Part shown: piece by piece, positions 8,656 to 16,307 of the stretch
How positions within the stretch are numbered: position 1 is the first letter of the stretch
How the letters are laid out: the number at the start of each line of letters is the position of its first letter
Source: JAADHY01 sp964428935
Lineage (GTDB): Bacteria > Planctomycetota > Planctomycetia > Planctomycetales > Planctomycetaceae
NCBI GenBank assembly: GCA_964428935.1
Contig: CAYSAG010000042.1
Coordinates: 1 to 25,118 of the forward strand
DNA length: 25,118 nt
Direction: 5' to 3'
Made by a program: the position numbers and the translations under genes
The notes under the pieces: model-generated
What the model saw: the letters and a program-made list of their open reading frames with translations, nothing else
Databases searched by the model: none
What the model was told of the DNA's origin: nothing

Positions 8656-8684
8656 AGATTAGCGAGTGGCCTGAGCTTTCAAAA
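8656..8684 (-). promoter_or_regulatory. Promoter candidate for the RluA-family gene
   Basis: On the minus strand TTTTGA (8679-8684) and TAATCT (8656-8661) are 17 bases apart. An overlapping TTGAAA would be closer to consensus but leaves only a 15-base spacer. The start codon is about 35 bases further on. Its place just after the 8801-8828 terminator supports an independent start. Confidence 0.45.
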
Positions 8685-8800
8685 GGTACGAGCCGGCCCG
8701 CTCGACGGGCTTTGGTTCGCGGCCAGCACGCGCAGGCAAGAGACGCGGGTGCCGAACGCGCGGCACGGCCCCGCCCGCTGCGAGCGAACCCCGCTGCGCA

Positions 8801-8828
8801 GAAAAAGCGGCGTCCTGCGACGCCGCTT
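8801..8828 (-). terminator. Strong rho-independent terminator
   Basis: A perfect 10-bp stem (AAGCGGCGTC at 8805-8814, GACGCCGCTT at 8819-8828) encloses loop CTGC. On the minus strand the stem runs directly into a T tract (TTTTTCTGC). It therefore ends a minus-strand transcript. The nearest gene feeding into it is the PDZ gene ending at 9345, so the operon mRNA would carry a 3' tail of more than 500 bases that includes the repeat array. Confidence 0.8.
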
Positions 8829-8986
8829 GTCCCCTCGACGGTTTGCCGAATGGACCGGCTGCTCCCTTCCTCCTGGGGCCGGGTCTTTCGAGCCCGTGGA
8901 GGAACTGGCTTGCGTGCGCCGGCGTGTGTGTGGAGCCTTAGGTTTTCCGCGCCGGCCCACACGGAGGCACAGAGGTACCAGCCCGG
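8829..8986. other. Non-coding stretch between terminator and repeat array
   Basis: No gene was recognised. The sequence has local self-complementarity: GCCGGCG and CGCCGGC arms about 30 bases apart on the minus strand, and alternative GTGTGG/CCACAC pairing. Just beside the array is a GA-rich piece (ACACGGAGGCACAGAGG, about 8959-8975). It may be part of a structured 3' tail; no known RNA family was matched. Confidence 0.35.
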
Positions 8987-9339
8987 GGCGGCCGCGACGG
9001 AGCGCGGCCCTCCGACCCCCGGACACCGCGGGCGGCCGCGNNNNNNNNNNNNNNNNNNNNNNNNNNNNNNNNNNNNNNNNNNNNNNNNNNNNNNNNNNNN
9101 NNNNNNNNNNNNNNNNNNNNNNNNNNNNNNNNNNNNNNNNGACCTCCAATTGTCACACCCCTCCGGGCGGCCGCGACGGAGCGCGGCCCTCCGACCCCCG
9201 GACACCGCGGGCGGCCGCGACGGAGCGCGGACCTCCAATTGTCACACCCCTCCGGGCGGCCGCGACGGAGCGCGGCCCTCCGACTTCCGGACGCCGCGGG
9301 CGGCCGCGACGGAGCGCGGCCCTCCGACTTCCGGACGCG
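8987..9339 (+). repeat. Palindromic stem-loop repeat array 1 (44/45-bp units, 89-bp composite period)
   Basis: Intact cores begin at 8990, 9169, 9213, 9258 and 9302, plus one at 9034 cut by the gap. The core is GGCCGCGACGGAGCGCGGCC: 7-bp arms around loop ACGGAG. Cores are followed by CTCCGACCCCCGGACACCGCG-type or CTCCAATTGTCACACCCCTC-type spacers that alternate, so the pair repeats every 89 bases (ACCTCCAATTG at 9142 and 9231). The 9213 copy has one arm change (CGCGGAC). Cores are 44 or 45 bases apart. All reading frames are nearly free of stops, which creates spurious ORFs. The same core, with altered arms, occurs at 21391-21816 and, degenerate, at 22702. The array lies just past the PDZ gene stop. 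Confidence 0.9.
9041..9140. other. Assembly gap (100 N) inside repeat array 1
   Basis: Exactly 100 N, the usual placeholder for a gap of unknown length. It interrupts a repeat core after GGCCGCG and resumes in the GACCTCC that follows such a core, so the true missing length is probably 10 bases plus a whole number of 89-base units. Confidence 0.95.
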
Positions 9340-9344
9340 TCCCG

Positions 9345-10367
9345 CTACGGTTGCCCCTTCGTGCCAGCCTTCTCCTTCTGCAGCTGCTCTTGCAGCTGCT
9401 TCAATTGTTTCTGCAGTGCGTCGATTTCTTCGACCGCCTCGCCCAGCTTCTTCTCCATTCGTTCGGTCGTTTCTTTTTTCTCCCGTTCCAGCCGCTCAAT
9501 TCGCTTCAGCAGCATTCGGAAGGCCCCGCCGCGGTTCGGCCCACGGAAAGTGTCCACGTCCAGCTCCCACTGGCCGTCGTCCCACATGAAGACCTGGGCT
9601 CCGAACCCGCGTCCGAGCAGTCGCTGCACGTGACGTCGGACGTCCGGCGGCAGCTTCTCCAGTTCGTCCTCCGTCACCTCCCACCGTTTGCCGTTTCGCC
9701 GGACGACGATGCGAGCGGGTTGGTCGCCTTCCTTCGTAATGGTAATGGTCAGGTTTTTCGGCAGCGACACCGACTGCTCCCACTCGAACACGTACGGCTG
9801 TCCGAACAGTCGAAACCGCAGCGGACGGCCTCGACGCAGTTCCTGCCACAGCTTTCGAAACCGCTCGGGCGAGCTCAAGTCGTGCAGCTCCACCCACTCC
9901 TCCGGCCACTCCGCTTCCGGACCGCCAACTTCCACCTCCGGCCGCTCCACCGGTTTCACCTTCACCGTTCGCCGCCGTCCCTTGCGAACCACTTCCAGCG
10001 TCAGCTCCGAGTCGCGTGCCTTCTGGACCGCGTCGACCAGCACCTGCGGGTCGGTTACGTCTTTTCCGCCGGCCCGCACCACGACGTCGTACTCCTTCAG
10101 CCCCGCCTTGTCTGCCGGCGAGTCTTCGACCACGTCGACAATGACCAAACCGACGCCGTCGGGCAGGTCGAGCTGAGCCCTCAGCTCAGGCCGAACCGGA
10201 GCCAACGCGACGCCAATCCAGTACGTTTTCTCGACAGAAGCTTTCTGGCCAGTGTGAGCCGGCGGCGAGTGCGGCCTCTGCTCCTTCTCGTCCGCTCGCA
10301 CCGCGGCCGCCGACACCGACAAGACCGCAACCAACAACCCGACCAACCAACCTGTTGCTCCTTTCAT
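9345..10367 (-). CDS. Exported PDZ-domain protein with C-terminal coiled coil
   Basis: A 340-residue product. The start at 10367 follows AAGGAGGTGAGGCC, an excellent ribosome-binding site, and gives a signal peptide (residues 1 to about 25, cleavage likely after AVRA). A PDZ domain spans about 50-140: WIGVALAPVRPELRAQ, GVGLVIVDVVEDSPADKAGL, YDVVVRAGGKDVTDPQVLV. No serine-protease domain precedes it, so it is not a HtrA protease. The middle region (RNGKRWEVTEDELEKLPPDV) is typical of planctomycete PDZ proteins encoded beside ECF sigma factors. About residues 280-330 form a coiled coil (RIERLEREKKETTERMEKK, then EEIDALQKQLKQLQEQL). It is the third gene of the sigma operon, 82 bases after the anti-sigma gene, and may sense or present extracytoplasmic peptides to the anti-sigma protein; that role is inferred from context. 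Confidence 0.9.
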   Translation of the reverse strand: MKGATGWLVGLLVAVLSVSAAAVRADEKEQRPHSPPAHTGQKASVEKTYWIGVALAPVRPELRAQLDLPDGVGLVIVDVVEDSPADKAGLKEYDVVVRAGGKDVTDPQVLVDAVQKARDSELTLEVVRKGRRRTVKVKPVERPEVEVGGPEAEWPEEWVELHDLSSPERFRKLWQELRRGRPLRFRLFGQPYVFEWEQSVSLPKNLTITITKEGDQPARIVVRRNGKRWEVTEDELEKLPPDVRRHVQRLLGRGFGAQVFMWDDGQWELDVDTFRGPNRGGAFRMLLKRIERLEREKKETTERMEKKLGEAVEEIDALQKQLKQLQEQLQKEKAGTKGQP

Positions 10368-10449
10368 GGCCTCACCTCCTTCTGCCACTCTGTCGTCAAC
10401 CACCTTGCGTTCCAAGAAACCTGTACGGTTCGAGCCGTCGACCGCGAAC

Positions 10450-11388
10450 TCAGTGGTACGAAACCAGCCGAGCCGACTCGACTTCCACTTGCTCCACCGG
10501 CACGACCAACTGCCGTCCCTTGTCCAACGGAATGGGAATGACCCACCGCTCGGTTCGGACCGGTCGACCGCTCTGCAGCAGCAGACGAGCCAGCGCCGGC
10601 GGCAGCAAAGACCCAACTTGCTCGCGCCAGAACCGCTCACTTTCTTCGGCCGTGACGACGGGAACCCGAACTACGTGCCGACGGCCTCGGCTGTCGCACC
10701 AGACCAGCCGCGCGGACCGCACGGCAGTTGCCGTCCGCGGGCTGGTCGAGCCGTGCCGCTTCGAGCGTGTGGGCAGACCGCCGCCTGCGGCGACGGCCGT
10801 CGCTGTGTCGGTCCGAGCCGCCGGCGCGTCCGCTCGGGTCTTCGCCGTGAGGTTCGCCGCTTGTGGCGGCCGGTTCCGCTCGCCGTCTGACGGCGGTCTT
10901 TCGGCCACGAGGCGTTCCGAGCCGACCGGCTCACTCCGCGTCGCCCTCGTCCTCCACGCCTGCGTGGCTGCGCCGAGCACGAACGCCGCGAGCACCACCA
11001 CCGCCGCCACGCTCCACCGGCTCCAGGCCGAACGACGAGACCGGTCGGACCGACCCTTCTGCCGGCCGCCCGGCGTCAGCTCGGCGCTCGCGTGCGAGGC
11101 CGTAGCGCACTGAGCAGGCCAACACGCCGGCCGACTGGCCCCACCGTCCAGCTGCCTTTCGCCTGCCGCCAGCCGTAGAAACTCACGCTGCCACGCCTGG
11201 GCTTCCAGGAACGCCAACGCACAGCGTCGCCAGCCGTCCGGTGAGTGCTCCAGTCGTTGCAGCAAGTCCCGCTGTTCGGCGTCCGTCAGTTCGCCGTCCA
11301 CCAGCTGGTCCAGCTCTTCGTCCGACACCTCCGGGCCGGTTGGTTCGTCCACTGGGTCGGCGTTCCGGTTTCGTTTCGGTTCGTTCAT
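10450..11388 (-). CDS. Anti-sigma-factor-like single-pass membrane protein
   Basis: A 312-residue product starting 15 bases after the sigma gene stop. Residues about 22-70 (DEELDQLVDGELTDAEQRDL, then DGWRRCALAFLEAQAWQREF) match the cytoplasmic N-terminal region often found in planctomycete anti-sigma proteins. It lacks an obvious zinc-binding HxxxCxxC motif. One membrane segment lies at about 124-143 (SVAAVVVLAAFVLGAATQAW). The outer part (150-312) is Arg/Pro/Ala-rich, then ends with a compact region (VRSARLVWCDSRGRRHVVRV, PVEQVEVESARLVSY). Position between the sigma and PDZ genes supports the role of holding the sigma factor at the membrane until a signal arrives. Direct evidence for sigma binding is absent, so the call rests on context plus the N-terminal motif. 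Confidence 0.82.
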   Translation of the reverse strand: MNEPKRNRNADPVDEPTGPEVSDEELDQLVDGELTDAEQRDLLQRLEHSPDGWRRCALAFLEAQAWQREFLRLAAGERQLDGGASRPACWPAQCATASHASAELTPGGRQKGRSDRSRRSAWSRWSVAAVVVLAAFVLGAATQAWRTRATRSEPVGSERLVAERPPSDGERNRPPQAANLTAKTRADAPAARTDTATAVAAGGGLPTRSKRHGSTSPRTATAVRSARLVWCDSRGRRHVVRVPVVTAEESERFWREQVGSLLPPALARLLLQSGRPVRTERWVIPIPLDKGRQLVVPVEQVEVESARLVSYH

Positions 11389-11403
11389 GGTTCGTTCAGA
11401 GCC

Positions 11404-11958
11404 TCACGGTTCGTCGAGGTGAAGACGAGCCAGCTCGTGCCGGAGTCGACGGCGAGCGCGGTGGAGCCGAGCCTCGACGGCCGAGACGCTCAGCCCCAAC
11501 CGTTCGGCCATTTCCCGGTAGCTCCAACCTTCGGCGTACTTCAGCAGCAACAGCTCGCGTTCTCGTCGCCCCAGCCGCTCCAGTGCCTGCCGCACCAGAC
11601 GGCTCCGTTCGTCCGCCAGCAGCCAGCTCAACGGGTCGGCAGCCGACCGGGCCGCCAGGCCGCGGGCCTCGGCGTAGGCCCGTTCGCGCCGTTGCCGACG
11701 CTGGTCGCGACGGCGGTGCAGCCACGCTTGCCGGACGGCCAGCCGGTACAACCACGCCGACAGCCTTTTCGGGTCGCGCGGGCGGGCCTGCTGCGTGGCG
11801 GCCGCCGTCGACACCTCTTGCAACACCTCGTCCACCAGCTCGGCGTCGCCCAGACGCGCAAACAGCACCAGCCTCAGCCACCGGTTGTGCCGAGCCAACA
11901 CGCGCGGCCAGTCCACTCCGACCGCGTCGGGTCCGCCTTGAGCTGCCGAGCCGTCCAT
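11404..11958 (-). CDS. ECF-type RNA polymerase sigma factor
   Basis: A 184-residue product, a normal length for an ECF sigma factor. Region 2 covers about 25-88, including ARLGDAELVDEVLQEVS and RLSAWLYRLAVRQAWLHRRR, which contacts core polymerase and the -10 box. Region 4 covers about 118-176, with GRRERELLLLKYAEGWSYRE and AERLGLSVSAVEARLHRARR forming the helix-turn-helix that reads the -35 box. The region 2-4 linker is short and Arg/Ala-rich. The start at 11958 follows TTGAGGAACA. It heads an operon with an anti-sigma-like gene and a PDZ gene. Target genes are unknown; autoregulation is common for such operons but no promoter motif was secured here. Confidence 0.93.
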   Translation of the reverse strand: MDGSAAQGGPDAVGVDWPRVLARHNRWLRLVLFARLGDAELVDEVLQEVSTAAATQQARPRDPKRLSAWLYRLAVRQAWLHRRRDQRRQRRERAYAEARGLAARSAADPLSWLLADERSRLVRQALERLGRRERELLLLKYAEGWSYREMAERLGLSVSAVEARLHRARRRLRHELARLHLDEP

Positions 11959-12398
11959 TGTTCCTCAAGAATTGTTGCCGCGGCGGCTGTTTTCTTGCGG
12001 ACCTTTTTCGAAAGGTGCTTCGCTTTTTTCAAAACGTGGCCGGAGCTCGTTCCCTGCCGTCGCGGACGAGCGACGCTCGGCCGCCGACACCGGTTCCCCG
12101 GCCGGTGCCGTGCCGTCGGAAGCCTCGGAGACAAAAGCGAGTCACCCTCCGGCGGCTCGAACTGCCGCGTGGCCCGCAGGCCGTCGAGCTTCACCCGCGA
12201 GAGGCTCTTAGACGAACGGGCCGCCGTGGGCAAACCACCCAGCAGCTTGACCCAAAACCCGCCCGGCTGCTCGCACCACGGCTCACTTCGCCGTACACTG
12301 AAAGCCCACCACACAGCACGCCCTCCCGCCGACCGGCCGCCGGCCGGCGCCGAGCCGCGTCAACCAAGCAAGGACCACATTTCGGAAGGGGTTGGACC
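11959..12398. other. Divergent intergenic region between sigma operon and BNR gene
   Basis: A 440-base stretch holding the control regions of two divergent units. On the sigma side is the palindrome at 12001-12016. On the BNR side is TACACT (12294-12299), a -10-like box about 100 bases before the ATG, without a clear -35 partner. The ribosome-binding site GGAAGGG ends 8 bases before 12399. No small gene was recognised. Confidence 0.5.
12001..12016. promoter_or_regulatory. Perfect palindrome upstream of the ECF sigma gene
   Basis: ACCTTT-TTCG-AAAGGT: 6-bp arms with a 4-base centre, 43-58 bases before the sigma start codon. As DNA it could be an operator; on the minus-strand mRNA it would form a small hairpin with loop CGAA in the leader. 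It is followed by other A/T-rich blocks in otherwise GC-rich DNA, which marks this as a control region. Confidence 0.45.
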
Positions 12399-14903
12399 AT
12401 GCCAGCAGCGTTTCGACGTCGAGAAAAAGTTCGGACTGGCCGCGTCGAAAGGCAGACGCGGCAGCGGGCCACAGCGGTTTTGGCGTGGAAGGCCGCCGCG
12501 GCCTCGGCGTGGAGTCTTCTGGTCGCCGGTCTTTTGGCCAGCAGCGTGGCTGCGGCGCCGGGGTCGGCTGTGTCGGCCGAGGCGGTTGCCAACACGTCGC
12601 GGACCGACGACTCGCCGGTCCTGCTGTTCGGCGGCTGCGGTGGCGTGTACTTCCTGGCGGAGCCTGGAGAGCTGAAGGTCGAGGTTTTCAAGCGGGACCT
12701 GAACCGTCGCGGCTTGCCCACCGAGTTGCGAGCCATTTTGGTCGGTCCAGACCGTCGCGTGCTGGACGAGAAACGCATTCCGGACGACGGGCGTCGTCGA
12801 GGCAGCGGGCCCGGTCCGCTGCGGTCGGTGGTGCTGTCGGCCCGAATGGAGCACAAGGGCGTCTGTGCGTTGAACGTCACGGTGTCGAACGACCGTTACG
12901 GCACCGACGTCGTTTGGGGCTTTCGGACCAACTGTCCGAAGTACCTGGTCGAAACCGCTCGCGGACACAAGGACGAACGCCACCAGGAACCGATTGTGCT
13001 GGCGAGTCCCGAACGGCCGGTGGACGTGTGCTTTTGGCCGCGTCGCGGCGAGTTGTCCTTGGAGGTGACCGGGGTTCCTTCGGGCGTGCACGAGTTGACC
13101 TTGCTCGACGCCAAGGGCCGCCGGCTCTTTTCGCTGCCCGTCGACGGCCAGGGCAAAGCTCGTGCAACCGTCGGCACCGACGTGCCGCGGCAGAACTTGC
13201 CCTGGCGACTCCACCTGCCCAAGGGACGCGCCGTGCTCCACGTCGACGGTCTGACCCGGTGGACGCCGCAAGACCTGCTTCCGGACAGTTGCCTGTGGTC
13301 GCCCTCACCGGACACGTGGTTCCCCCTCTTGCCGTACCGCTGGCTGCTGACGCCCTACCGGTTGAAGGTCTACGGCCAGCCCGGTCAGTCGCGGTCGGTG
13401 TCGCTTCGTGTGCACAACAACGCCGCGACCAAGCAAACCATTCGACTGCAAGTGGAGTTCGACGGCGAGCCGTGGCCGGCCCAGCTGTCGACGAGCCAAG
13501 TGACTTTGGCGCCGAAACGTTCGAAAGAGGTGACGTTGTCGTGTCGCGTGCCGCCGTCCGGCCGACGGGTTTGTCGGGTGCGAGCCACTCCCGTGCAACA
13601 ACCCGACTTCACCACGTACTCGACCGTCACGCTGATTGCCGGCGAAGCTCCCGCGGCCCGTCCGCTCCAAATGCCCATTCTGCTGCGTCCCTACAGTCAC
13701 GAAAACGACCAGTTCGGTTACCTGCCCAACTACCCGACCGAGTGGGAACCGTACTTCGACTTGGAGAACCGGCCGTTCATTCGCACGCACCGCTCGCTGA
13801 AAGTCCTTCGCGACGGAAAGTGGCAAGACGCCCGCTCACCGGACGTTCCTTTCTACGCGGGCCGGAGCGGAACCAAGGTGGCCTTCGACCGAGACAACGA
13901 CGTCTACACGTTGACGACGTCCCGCGGGCACGCCTGGCTGCTCCACTCGACCGACGGCGGGCGGACCTTCAAGGCCTACGACTTGGGCCGAAGCGGCGGG
14001 CTGGACATTGAGCAGTTCTCCGGGCACAACGTGCCGGACGGGCCGCCGGCCGTGCTGCGTTCCGTCGTACGGGAACGGGACCCCAAGCTGCGCTGGCGAC
14101 GGCTGAGCGACCTGGAGCTGATTGTGCCGGAGAAGCGGAACGGCCGGCTGGTCATTCCTGAACCGGTGCTGTTGTCGCGCAAGGCGCTGGGCGTCGGCTC
14201 GCACTCGGGCGTCCCCTCGGCCGTGGTCTCGCACGGTTCGCGAATTCACGTCGTGTGGGGCGAAGCGACCGACCCGAAAGAAAAGGTGCCCGGCGTGCCG
14301 GTTTACGTCGTCACCTACGACCGCAAAGAGCGGCGGTTGCTGGGCCGGCCCGTTTTGGTCGGCTACGGCGCTCCACCCAACGACGTTCACAACCGACCCA
14401 GCATTACGCTGGACAGCCGCGGCTACCTTCACGTGCTGACGGGCACACACGGCCGCCCGTTCTACTACGCTCGGTCGCTGAAGCCCAACACCGCGCACGA
14501 AGGCTGGACACCGGCCGAGCCGCTCGGACCGGGCCTGCGGCAGACCTACATTGGCCTGGTTTGCGGGCCGGACGACACGTTGCACGCGGTCTTTCGACTG
14601 TGGCGGACCCGTGTCGAGCCGCACCCGCTGGCCACGCACGCGACATTGGCTTACCAGCGGAAACGGCCGGGACAGCCGTGGGAGCCGCCGCGCGTTTTGG
14701 TCGTCGCCGCTTTCTCCGAGTACAGCGTCTTCTACCACCGTCTGACAATCGACCGGCGCGGACGGCTGTTCCTCTCGTACGACTACTGGTCGACTCATTG
14801 GTTTTACCGAAACGACCACCCGGGCAGCCGGCGAGCGTTGCTGCTGTCGCCGGACGGAGGCGACACGTGGAAGCTGGTCGGCGACGACGACTGGACCGAC
14901 TGA
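12399..14903 (+). CDS. Exported BNR-repeat (sialidase-fold-like) protein
   Basis: An 834-residue product. The ATG at 12399 has GGAAGGG 8 bases upstream; a longer open frame upstream is antisense to the sigma gene and is rejected. An Arg-rich head precedes a hydrophobic export segment (about 29-53, ending SVAAA). The N-terminal half looks like beta-sandwich modules (LKVEVFKRDLNRRGLPTEL; SVSLRVHNNAATKQTIRLQV). The C-terminal half resembles BNR_4-type repeat proteins: Asp-boxes STDGGRTF (517-524) and SPDGGDTW (817-824), and HNRPSITLDSRGYLHVLTG starting at His664. This fold occurs in sialidases and in some polysaccharide lyases, so a role in recognising or cutting an extracellular polysaccharide is likely; the substrate is unknown. 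It begins a plus-strand cluster with a Tat-exported TIM-barrel protein and a GH97 glycosidase. Confidence 0.88.
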   Translation: MPAAFRRREKVRTGRVERQTRQRATAVLAWKAAAASAWSLLVAGLLASSVAAAPGSAVSAEAVANTSRTDDSPVLLFGGCGGVYFLAEPGELKVEVFKRDLNRRGLPTELRAILVGPDRRVLDEKRIPDDGRRRGSGPGPLRSVVLSARMEHKGVCALNVTVSNDRYGTDVVWGFRTNCPKYLVETARGHKDERHQEPIVLASPERPVDVCFWPRRGELSLEVTGVPSGVHELTLLDAKGRRLFSLPVDGQGKARATVGTDVPRQNLPWRLHLPKGRAVLHVDGLTRWTPQDLLPDSCLWSPSPDTWFPLLPYRWLLTPYRLKVYGQPGQSRSVSLRVHNNAATKQTIRLQVEFDGEPWPAQLSTSQVTLAPKRSKEVTLSCRVPPSGRRVCRVRATPVQQPDFTTYSTVTLIAGEAPAARPLQMPILLRPYSHENDQFGYLPNYPTEWEPYFDLENRPFIRTHRSLKVLRDGKWQDARSPDVPFYAGRSGTKVAFDRDNDVYTLTTSRGHAWLLHSTDGGRTFKAYDLGRSGGLDIEQFSGHNVPDGPPAVLRSVVRERDPKLRWRRLSDLELIVPEKRNGRLVIPEPVLLSRKALGVGSHSGVPSAVVSHGSRIHVVWGEATDPKEKVPGVPVYVVTYDRKERRLLGRPVLVGYGAPPNDVHNRPSITLDSRGYLHVLTGTHGRPFYYARSLKPNTAHEGWTPAEPLGPGLRQTYIGLVCGPDDTLHAVFRLWRTRVEPHPLATHATLAYQRKRPGQPWEPPRVLVVAAFSEYSVFYHRLTIDRRGRLFLSYDYWSTHWFYRNDHPGSRRALLLSPDGGDTWKLVGDDDWTD

Positions 14904-14965
14904 GCGGCCAGCAGTGGCTCCAAGCGTCCGGGCGAACGGAGCCTCGAACGGCTGCACCGGCTCGC

Positions 14966-14994
14966 TTGGACTGGCCGTCTCGGTTTCGTAGCAT
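14966..14994 (+). promoter_or_regulatory. Sigma70-type promoter candidate for the TIM-barrel gene
   Basis: TTGGAC (14966-14971) and TAGCAT (14989-14994) are separated by exactly 17 bases. Transcription would start near 15001, about 90 bases before the ATG at 15090. The -35 box matches consensus at four positions and the -10 box at three to four. This implies that the TIM-barrel and GH97 genes can be expressed apart from the BNR gene. Confidence 0.55.
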
Positions 14995-15089
14995 GCCCGA
15001 CCAGAAGGGCGAACGGGTCAAGCCGAGCGGCTCGGCACAGCAACGCCGCACCCAGCTCGGACAGGCACAGCGAAAGGGAGGTGACACCA

Positions 15090-16073
15090 ATGACGCAAAC
15101 GAATGTCACACGCCGCGTTTTCCTCGGACGGTCGGTCGCTGCTGCGACAGCCGTCGGCTGGTTGCAGGCGGGACGGTCGCACGCCGTCGCTGGCCACGGC
15201 CAAACGAACAGCGGCTCGGACACCGGTCGGGTCTACGTCGCCACCAACGTCTACCCGTGGTACACGTTCTACCGGCGAGAAAAGCGGGACTTCAACGCCG
15301 ATTTGGACGCGGGTCTGGCGGCCGTCGCCCGTGCCGGGTTGGACGGGTTCGAGTCCATTGTCAACACGCCGGAGGACGTCGACCGGCTGGGGACTCTGCT
15401 GAAGAAACACGGCCTTCAAATGAAGTCGTTCTACGTCAACTCGGTGCTGCACGAGCGGAAGGCGGCCGAGGAGAGCATTGAGCGAATTGTCGAGTTGGCG
15501 CGGAAGGCCAAAGCCTTCGGCGCGAAGATTGTCGTGACCAACCCCAGCCCCAAGTCGTGGAACCGAAAAGCAAAAGGAATCGACAAGAACGACCAGGAGC
15601 TGGAAATTCAGGCTGCGGCGTTGGACCGGCTGGGAGCCGCTTTGCGTCAGAACGGCCTCACGCTGGCCTACCACAACCACGACATGGAGCTGCGGAACGC
15701 TGCTCGCGAGTTCCACCACATGCTGCTGGCGACGAAGCCGGAAAACGTGGGCTTCTGCCTGGACGCCCACTGGATTTTCCGCGGCTCCGGCGACTCGCAA
15801 GTCGCCCTTTTCGACGTCGTCCAGCTTTACGGCCGACGGGTCGTGGAAATTCACCTGCGGCAGTCTAAGGACGGCGTCTGGACGGAGGCTTTCGGCCCGG
15901 GAGACATTGACTACGCTCGCCTCTTCCGCACGCTGAAAGGAATGGGAGTGAGCCGTCCCCACTTGGTGCTCGAACAAGCCGTGGAAGCCGACTCGCCGAA
16001 AACCCTGGACGCCGTGGAGGCTCACCGGCGCGGCGCCGCTTACGTGCGCCGCCTGTGGAAGGAGACCGGCTGA
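15090..16073 (+). CDS. Tat-exported sugar phosphate isomerase/epimerase-like TIM-barrel protein
   Basis: A 327-residue product. The ATG at 15090 was preferred over the GTG at 15081 because AGGGAGGTG ends 7-8 bases upstream and overlaps that GTG. The N-terminus carries a twin-arginine signal (TRRVFLGRS at 7-15, then a hydrophobic stretch), so the folded protein should be exported with its metal already bound. The rest is a xylose-isomerase-like TIM barrel (AP endonuclease 2 superfamily): LAYHNHDMEL (192-201), GFCLDAHWIFRG (221-232), VVEIHLRQSKDGVW (251-264), LVLEQAV (292-298). These supply the expected His, Asp and Glu metal ligands. Family members isomerise or epimerise sugars or inositols; the substrate here is unknown. 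It sits between two secreted carbohydrate-type proteins, which suggests a role in the same extracellular breakdown route. Confidence 0.92.
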   Translation: MTQTNVTRRVFLGRSVAAATAVGWLQAGRSHAVAGHGQTNSGSDTGRVYVATNVYPWYTFYRREKRDFNADLDAGLAAVARAGLDGFESIVNTPEDVDRLGTLLKKHGLQMKSFYVNSVLHERKAAEESIERIVELARKAKAFGAKIVVTNPSPKSWNRKAKGIDKNDQELEIQAAALDRLGAALRQNGLTLAYHNHDMELRNAAREFHHMLLATKPENVGFCLDAHWIFRGSGDSQVALFDVVQLYGRRVVEIHLRQSKDGVWTEAFGPGDIDYARLFRTLKGMGVSRPHLVLEQAVEADSPKTLDAVEAHRRGAAYVRRLWKETG

Positions 16074-16307
16074 GCTGGGTCGCCTGACCGAGCGCGGCAG
16101 AGGTCACTTCGCTCTTTCTTGGACGTGCCGCGGAAGACGAGCCCGAAGCGGAAGCGGTGTTCGAAGGCGAGCGGCTGCCCGGTCGTGACGGACGGTTCTT
16201 CTGCCGTCGGGACCGGAAGCGGCTCGCGCTTTCTCGACAGTCGTGGCCGTCGCTTGTCGTTCGTGTGCAGGCAAAGCTGGGACACGTTCAACCTGGAGAG
16301 GCTTTGA

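Noticed and set aside
8829..8986. Possible SRP RNA (GGAAGGGAGCAGCC on the minus strand)
   Set aside because: The motif lacks the stem and tetraloop that must lie between CAGG and AGCAG, and the rest of the SRP fold was not found.
8584..9633. Reading frames through array 1 and the N gap
   Set aside because: They encode repeats such as RPRRSAALRPPD only because the repeat lacks stops. The N run makes them meaningless.
7089..10541. Plus-strand open frame of 1150 codons across several minus-strand genes
   Set aside because: It is antisense to the propeller start, the RluA gene and the PDZ gene, crosses an N gap, and has no homology. GC-rich codon bias leaves antisense frames free of stops.
16139..16158. 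GCCCGAAGCGGAAGCG sequence resembling a common planctomycete intergenic repeat
   Set aside because: Only one degenerate copy is present, so it cannot be told from chance in this window.
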